From Neoceratodus forsteri (lineage: Eukaryota; Chordata; Ceratodontiformes; Ceratodontidae), in assembly GCA_016271365.2 (NCBI GenBank), contig CM028129.1, positions 1,006,583,501 through 1,006,647,500 on the forward strand: a DNA stretch of 64,000 nt, in the 5' to 3' direction. Every line of letters starts with the position of its first letter. Positions within the stretch are counted from its first letter, which is position 1. A model generated the notes under the pieces. That model was not told where the DNA came from. It made no database searches and worked only from the letters and a program-made list of their open reading frames with translations. The position numbers and the translations under genes are program-made. Below, in pieces: positions 59,561-64,000 of the stretch.

Positions 59561-60899
59561 AAGATACCTCCCTATCCTCCTTCCTCATTTTATAAATCAT
59601 CACACTGTATCTGATAATTTATTATAAGTTTACACAGTAAACATCACTTTTTAAAATAAATAAAATACTGTAAATAAGGACCCCTTATTTCCAAAGTGGA
59701 ACATTACCTTTATTCCAGCAAAGCACATGAGCCCTCTTATGGTTATAAGAGGTCCTCCCACACAGACAAATCCTCAACACTGGTTGAGTGAATCAGCACT
59801 AATGACTGAAAAATGCAATAAGACACAGCAAAGTGTGCGTTTAGTAAGCAATAACATGCACCAGGGCATGCATTAAGCATGGTGGAGGAGAGCTCAAAGA
59901 TTAGTTATTTAGCTTCAAAATAGGCTCTAAAATGCACCACAGAGCATCTAGTACCCCTTAGCTTCTAGCACCTACCAAATTTCCATGCTGATTGCACCCC
60001 TGACTGGCCACCAGGACAAGAAGAAGAGAGACATAGGGGAGTGAAGAAGGGGGAAGTTGTGGTGGTGGTGGATTTGAACCTGCTGGATATTGAACGGGAC
60101 ATTCCAGTGGTCAGGTGCACCAGAAATCAAGCCCTGCTGTATACACTGCAGAGCTGTCTGCTGGAGCAGCCAGTTAAGGAGCCGACTGTAACCCATTTGC
60201 TTCAGGCTGGTCCTCAGGACCAGAATGCCCCTATCAAAAACCGAAGTCCTAGATTTCAGTAGAGCAGACTTCAACCTGAAAAGGCAGCTGATCTGAGACA
60301 AATTGACCTGGGTGGACAGCATTGGAAGTATAGAGGAAAGATGGAGGGCAATAAAGGGGACCATTCTCGAGGCAACAAAGTCATGCACAAGAATTATTAC
60401 AAAAGAAAACAGGTATAAGAGACCAATATGGCTCTCAGAAAGGGTCAAGGAAGCAGTGAGGGCCATGAAAAGATTTTGACCAGGTACAAGGAAAAGCAGG
60501 GGGCAGGAAGAATCAGGAGAGTACCAAAGAAGAGTACCAAATATGAGTAAAAACTGGGAAGTAAAGAGGATGGTCAAGAAGACAAAGGCAGACTTGGAGC
60601 TGCATATTATGGAGGGGGTCAAGGGTGGGGGAAAAACAATTCTTCAACTATATTAAGGAAAAAAGGAAAGCGGGAAGGGGGTATTGTTAGGCTACAAGAA
60701 CGAGGAAGGGGTATAGAGGAAGATGAACCAAAAGAAACATCCTTAACAAGTACTTCTGCTCTGTCTTCACAAGGGAAGGCAGCAGGCCACTGCCAGCAAG
60801 TAGCATCAAAGTGGCTATCAGGGGCATTCCTGAAATGAGGCAGCAGTATTTACCAGAGAAAGGGTCCAGAAGGGGCTAGAAGCTCTAAAGGTAGATAAG
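58006..60899. repeat. 3-kb tandem duplication, copy 2
   Basis: Begins five bases after copy 1 ends. Lacks about 150 bp corresponding to 55080-55225. Otherwise colinear: CR1-C minus RT (58006-59560), AT-rich spacer (59590-59980), + strand CR1 (60000-60899). Confidence 0.9.
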
Positions 60900-60990
60900 A
60901 CCCAGGGTCAGGTGGCATTCACCCAAGAGTGCTCAAAAAAGTGGCAGTGGAACTGGCTGAACCCCTAGTAGGGCTATTCACTAGCTCAAT
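60000..60990 (+). mobile_element. CR1 LINE fragment, + strand (duplicate, longer)
   Basis: Duplicate of 57090-58000 that continues about 90 bp further than copy 1, into the segment encoding TQGQVAFTQECSKK, equivalent to the PHPRVLKE block before RT. It stops at an LTR-like sequence at 61005. Confidence 0.8.
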
Positions 60991-61004
60991 TCAGACAGGG
61001 GTAG

Positions 61005-61780
61005 TGTGAAGGGTAGTGGGTAAGACAGATGCAAAAGACACAGAAGTTCCAATGCAAAATTCAAATTGCATTGTATTTATTCAAGAAAAAAAATATATAA
61101 ATAAAAATAATAAACTTACAGAAAAAATATTAATAAGAGGTTAGTCTTTTCCCAAACTGGAGGGATCACAGGACTCGAGGCTTAGCTTCAGCCAATGCCA
61201 GCTCCTAATGCATGAAGGCTTGCATGCACTTCCAGCTGCTTCCTCTACACAGGTCAGCACTCCACTGACCAACAAATCTCCTGACAACTCAGGAGGTAGG
61301 GTTTTTATACCTGCCTCTGAGTGACATTAGAATCATGTGATCCACCCCCTTTTGTTTAAATCAAAATAACTGTTTATAGACTGACATGTTTCCCATAATA
61401 CAAGATTATTTACAATAAAGGCATTATGCAGTTTAAAATATTTACATAATATTCTCAGAAAAGCCCTTCATTTTCTTTGAATTAGAGAATATAATTGTAA
61501 TTAGATTATGCCCATACTATTCCAAGTGACATCACACTGAGATAAAAGTATATAAGAGCTGACCATTTGGGCTGCCAGCACCTATGGAAGACATCCAGGG
61601 AACCAGGTTTGCTTTTCTGACTTTATTTTATTTAGAAACAGTTAAAAGAGGCACAGAAAAGAACAGGATCATGTATTAACTGCCTCTGTTTGTCTAGTGA
61701 GAACCACATAATATTAGCTAGAGATACCAGAGAGAAGGGAAAAAGAGGGTGCACTCCTCTTTTCGCTTCACCCACATCTC
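61005..61780 (-). mobile_element. Probable LTR related to the Gmr1-type LTR
   Basis: Starts tgtgaagggtagtggg on the + strand. On the minus strand it has a TATAAAA at about 61304-61298 close to a CATGTGATC also seen beside the Gmr1 LTR TATA box, and AATAAA near 61078. Right end and target duplication not found, so the extent is a guess. Confidence 0.4.
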
Positions 61781-62739
61781 TGCAACATTTTTTTAATCCA
61801 AATAAATCCTTGAGCAGGACAGCTCATTTTAAAACCCAAAAGAAGTTTAAGTAAAAAAAAAATAATTTTGGTGCAAGCGGCTGCCCAACAGTACACTAAT
61901 TCATTGATCAGCCACTTCCCAACCACAGTCATATAGTGGTTTATTTATTTATATTCCCTATTAATTCCTTTCCCTTTCTTAAACAAATGCCAGCAGCAGT
62001 GCTCCCAGATCCAAATAACCATTTCCCTGTAACAAGCCTTCATTTTCCTGTATTTTCCCCACAGAGGCAGAATCAAATCCCTGCATAAATCCCTGTAGGT
62101 TTTCCCATAAGCCACTGGTTCCTTATTTATGACTTTGCTCTTTATTTAATATGTCGGCAGCCTTTTATCAGGAAAAGAGTTCTGATTTGCTGTTAGGTAT
62201 TAATATTATATATCCAGATGGTCATGGAATGATTTGGATTTACATGGTATTCATAAGGCGTAATGGGGGAATATATGAAATAAAACATTGCACTCATTAT
62301 TTCATGAACTATACTCTAAATTAGTAATCACAAGTCAGCCAATCTTACAAAAGATGATAGTAATGCCTGTAAACGAACATGGTGAAGTTCTGATTTATTC
62401 TGATTAGTTCTGATTTATTGACAAATATTTGAAACGAATGCATACAATTGGCCAAAGTAGGTAATATTTAACACAGAGGCCTAAAGAAAACAATTTAATG
62501 CATGATTTGTGTAAAAACTACAGTAAAACTGCTAAATAAAAGCAATAACTGCTAGGCGCTTCATGTCTGAGCTGTACTGGTGGCATATCCAGCTCAGGCC
62601 TGTGATGTTGATTGTGCCAGGAGAGAGAGAGAAATAGAGAGATACAGAGATGGAGACAGACAAACAGATGCAAGCACTATTTTGCATGCCTGCCTTGTAC
62701 ACTCCAGTGTACACACACTGCACAGCCACACCGAGGCCA
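61781..62739. other. AT-rich intergenic stretch
   Basis: No gene or specific repeat recognised; includes a (GA)n-like run at 62618-62645. Confidence 0.4.
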
Positions 62740-63430
62740 GGTTTAATTTCTTTATTTGCGATTTCTGTGACAGTAAAATTTCTGTTTCGCCCCCAGTAGT
62801 CCAGCCTCTCTCTTTCTCTCTGTCTCCTCTTCTGGAGGGCACAAGTCAACATTTATTATGCCAGCATGCCCATGCCCTGGGCCTGTACACAGACATCCAC
62901 AGTGAAACCAAGAATGCATTTTATTTGTGATTTTTGAGACAATAACATTTCTCTTTGGCCACCCAGTAGTCTAGTCTCTCTCTGTCTTGCTCTGTCTCCT
63001 CTTCTGGATGGCACAAGTCAACATTCATTTGCCAGCATGTCCATGCCCTGGGCTTGAACCCAAGAATGCACCTTATTTAGGATTTCTGTGACTATATCAT
63101 TTCTCTTTGCCCCCTTCCCCCCAGTAGTCTAGTCTCTCTCTCTCACTCTATCTCCTCTTCTGGATGGCACAAGTTAACAGTTATTTTGCCAGCATGCCCA
63201 TGCCCTGGGTCTGTACACAGACGGCCACAATGAAACCAAGAATACACTTTATTTGTGATTTCTGGGACAATAATATTACTCTTTGGCCCCTAGTAGTCTA
63301 GTCTCTCTCTCTCTCTCTCTCTCTCATTTTTCTCTGAATAGCACAAGTCAACATTTATTTTGCCAGCAGGCCCATGCCCTGGGCTGTACACAGACAGCCA
63401 CAGTGAAACCAAGAATACACTTTAAACAAG
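62740..63430. repeat. CT-rich minisatellite, about four units of 156-173 bp
   Basis: Units align on agtagtctagtctctctc at about 62794, 62965, 63122 and 63291, and on ccatgccctggg plus aagaatacactttatttg. Units differ in the length of the (CT)n core, which reaches about 26 bp at 63301-63326. ORFs here are by-products of the repeat. Confidence 0.85.
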
Positions 63431-64000
63431 TACATAAAAGAATGTCAGTACTTTACCACACAGCTGCTTTTTAATCTTCATGGCTCAATTGTCTAGTTCC
63501 ACATTCTGAGAACAGACCGATGACACAGCTGACCGACCAACCACAACAGCTGCAACCCGGGCTCGGATCTCCCCACCATGTGACTGTGACTGTGGTCCTC
63601 TGGCTCCTGGGATCAGCTCCACCCTCCTCTCCTCACTCTTTGTTCCACCTGGCACCTCCAGCTACAACTGCATGCAACTTAGGCATGTAGAAAAAATGTC
63701 CTGCTTTCCATGGACCCGTAACCAGACTTCTCTGTTGAAGTCTGTATTTATCCAGGTCCATGGATTCAGTGTTCAATCTGGGGGTCTGGATTTTGGATGG
63801 AACAGTCTGCCCAGCATATAGATATACATATACAGATGCTATTTTTTGCATCTCTCTTTTGTTAGTTTTCACACAAATTCTCACAGACTTTTTTCTGACC
63901 ACGTGATGGAAGCTTGGATAAGTTACATAAATGTTATTATTTTCGTCAAGACCCTGACCCAGCAACTCAGTAAATACTCACTCAGTACATCATATTACAA
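63431..64000. other. Unassigned right end of window
   Basis: A 110-codon minus frame at 63965-63633 has no recognised domain. No exon or repeat identified. Confidence 0.4.

Noticed and set aside
62740..63430. CRISPR-like regular repeats
   Set aside because: Units are 156-173 bp, CT-rich and imperfect, in a vertebrate genome; it is a minisatellite.

Overview
This window is vertebrate nuclear DNA from a large, repeat-rich genome. It contains no bacterial-style genes. The only host gene I can identify is the 3' end of a copine on the + strand, best matched to copine-9 (CPNE9). Its penultimate exon is at 42686-42759 and its last exon at 52849-53031, followed by a 3'UTR with an AATAAA at 53592. 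The last intron is about 10.1 kb, and I found no earlier copine exon, so the preceding intron would be over 42 kb if none was missed. Large introns together with DIRS, Gmr1-type Ty3, CR1, L2, hAT and gamma-like ERV sequences suggest an amphibian (caecilian- or salamander-like) or a lungfish. That assignment is an inference.

Almost everything else is transposable-element sequence. Positions 1-11016 and 20656-31649 are two nearly identical direct copies of one nested composite. Read on the minus strand, the composite is: an LTR, a primer-binding site matching tRNA-Leu, and a Gmr1-like Ty3 element with gag (SCAN-like capsid), protease and integrase but no reverse transcriptase between PR and IN; then a 5'-truncated CR1; then a second CR1; then a DIRS tyrosine-recombinase retrotransposon with a tRNA-derived SINE in its recombinase region. 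The copies differ mostly by one-base indels in short homopolymers, so sequencing or assembly error is a serious explanation.

The spacer between the copies (11017-20655) holds a ~295-bp tandem array ending in a 227-bp palindrome, a 1586-bp solo LTR inserted into that array with a 4-bp target duplication, the rarely retained 5' end of a + strand CR1, another SINE and AT-rich repeats. To the right of the second copy lie a CR1 endonuclease fragment (32230-33735), a third DIRS fragment, and a complete-ended endogenous retrovirus (34975-39830, minus) with two LTRs, a 5-bp target duplication and a tRNA-His primer site. This ERV has lost nearly all of pro-pol and has damaged gag and env.

The copine introns and flank carry a 306-bp hAT-type MITE 58 bp upstream of a splice acceptor, a MIR-like SINE, CR1 and L2 3' ends, and a 66-bp inverted repeat in a 202-bp insertion with a 14-bp target duplication. 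Downstream of the gene is a 3-kb tandem duplication of two head-to-head CR1 fragments, then a probable LTR and a CT-rich minisatellite. All recognition was by eye, without database searches.
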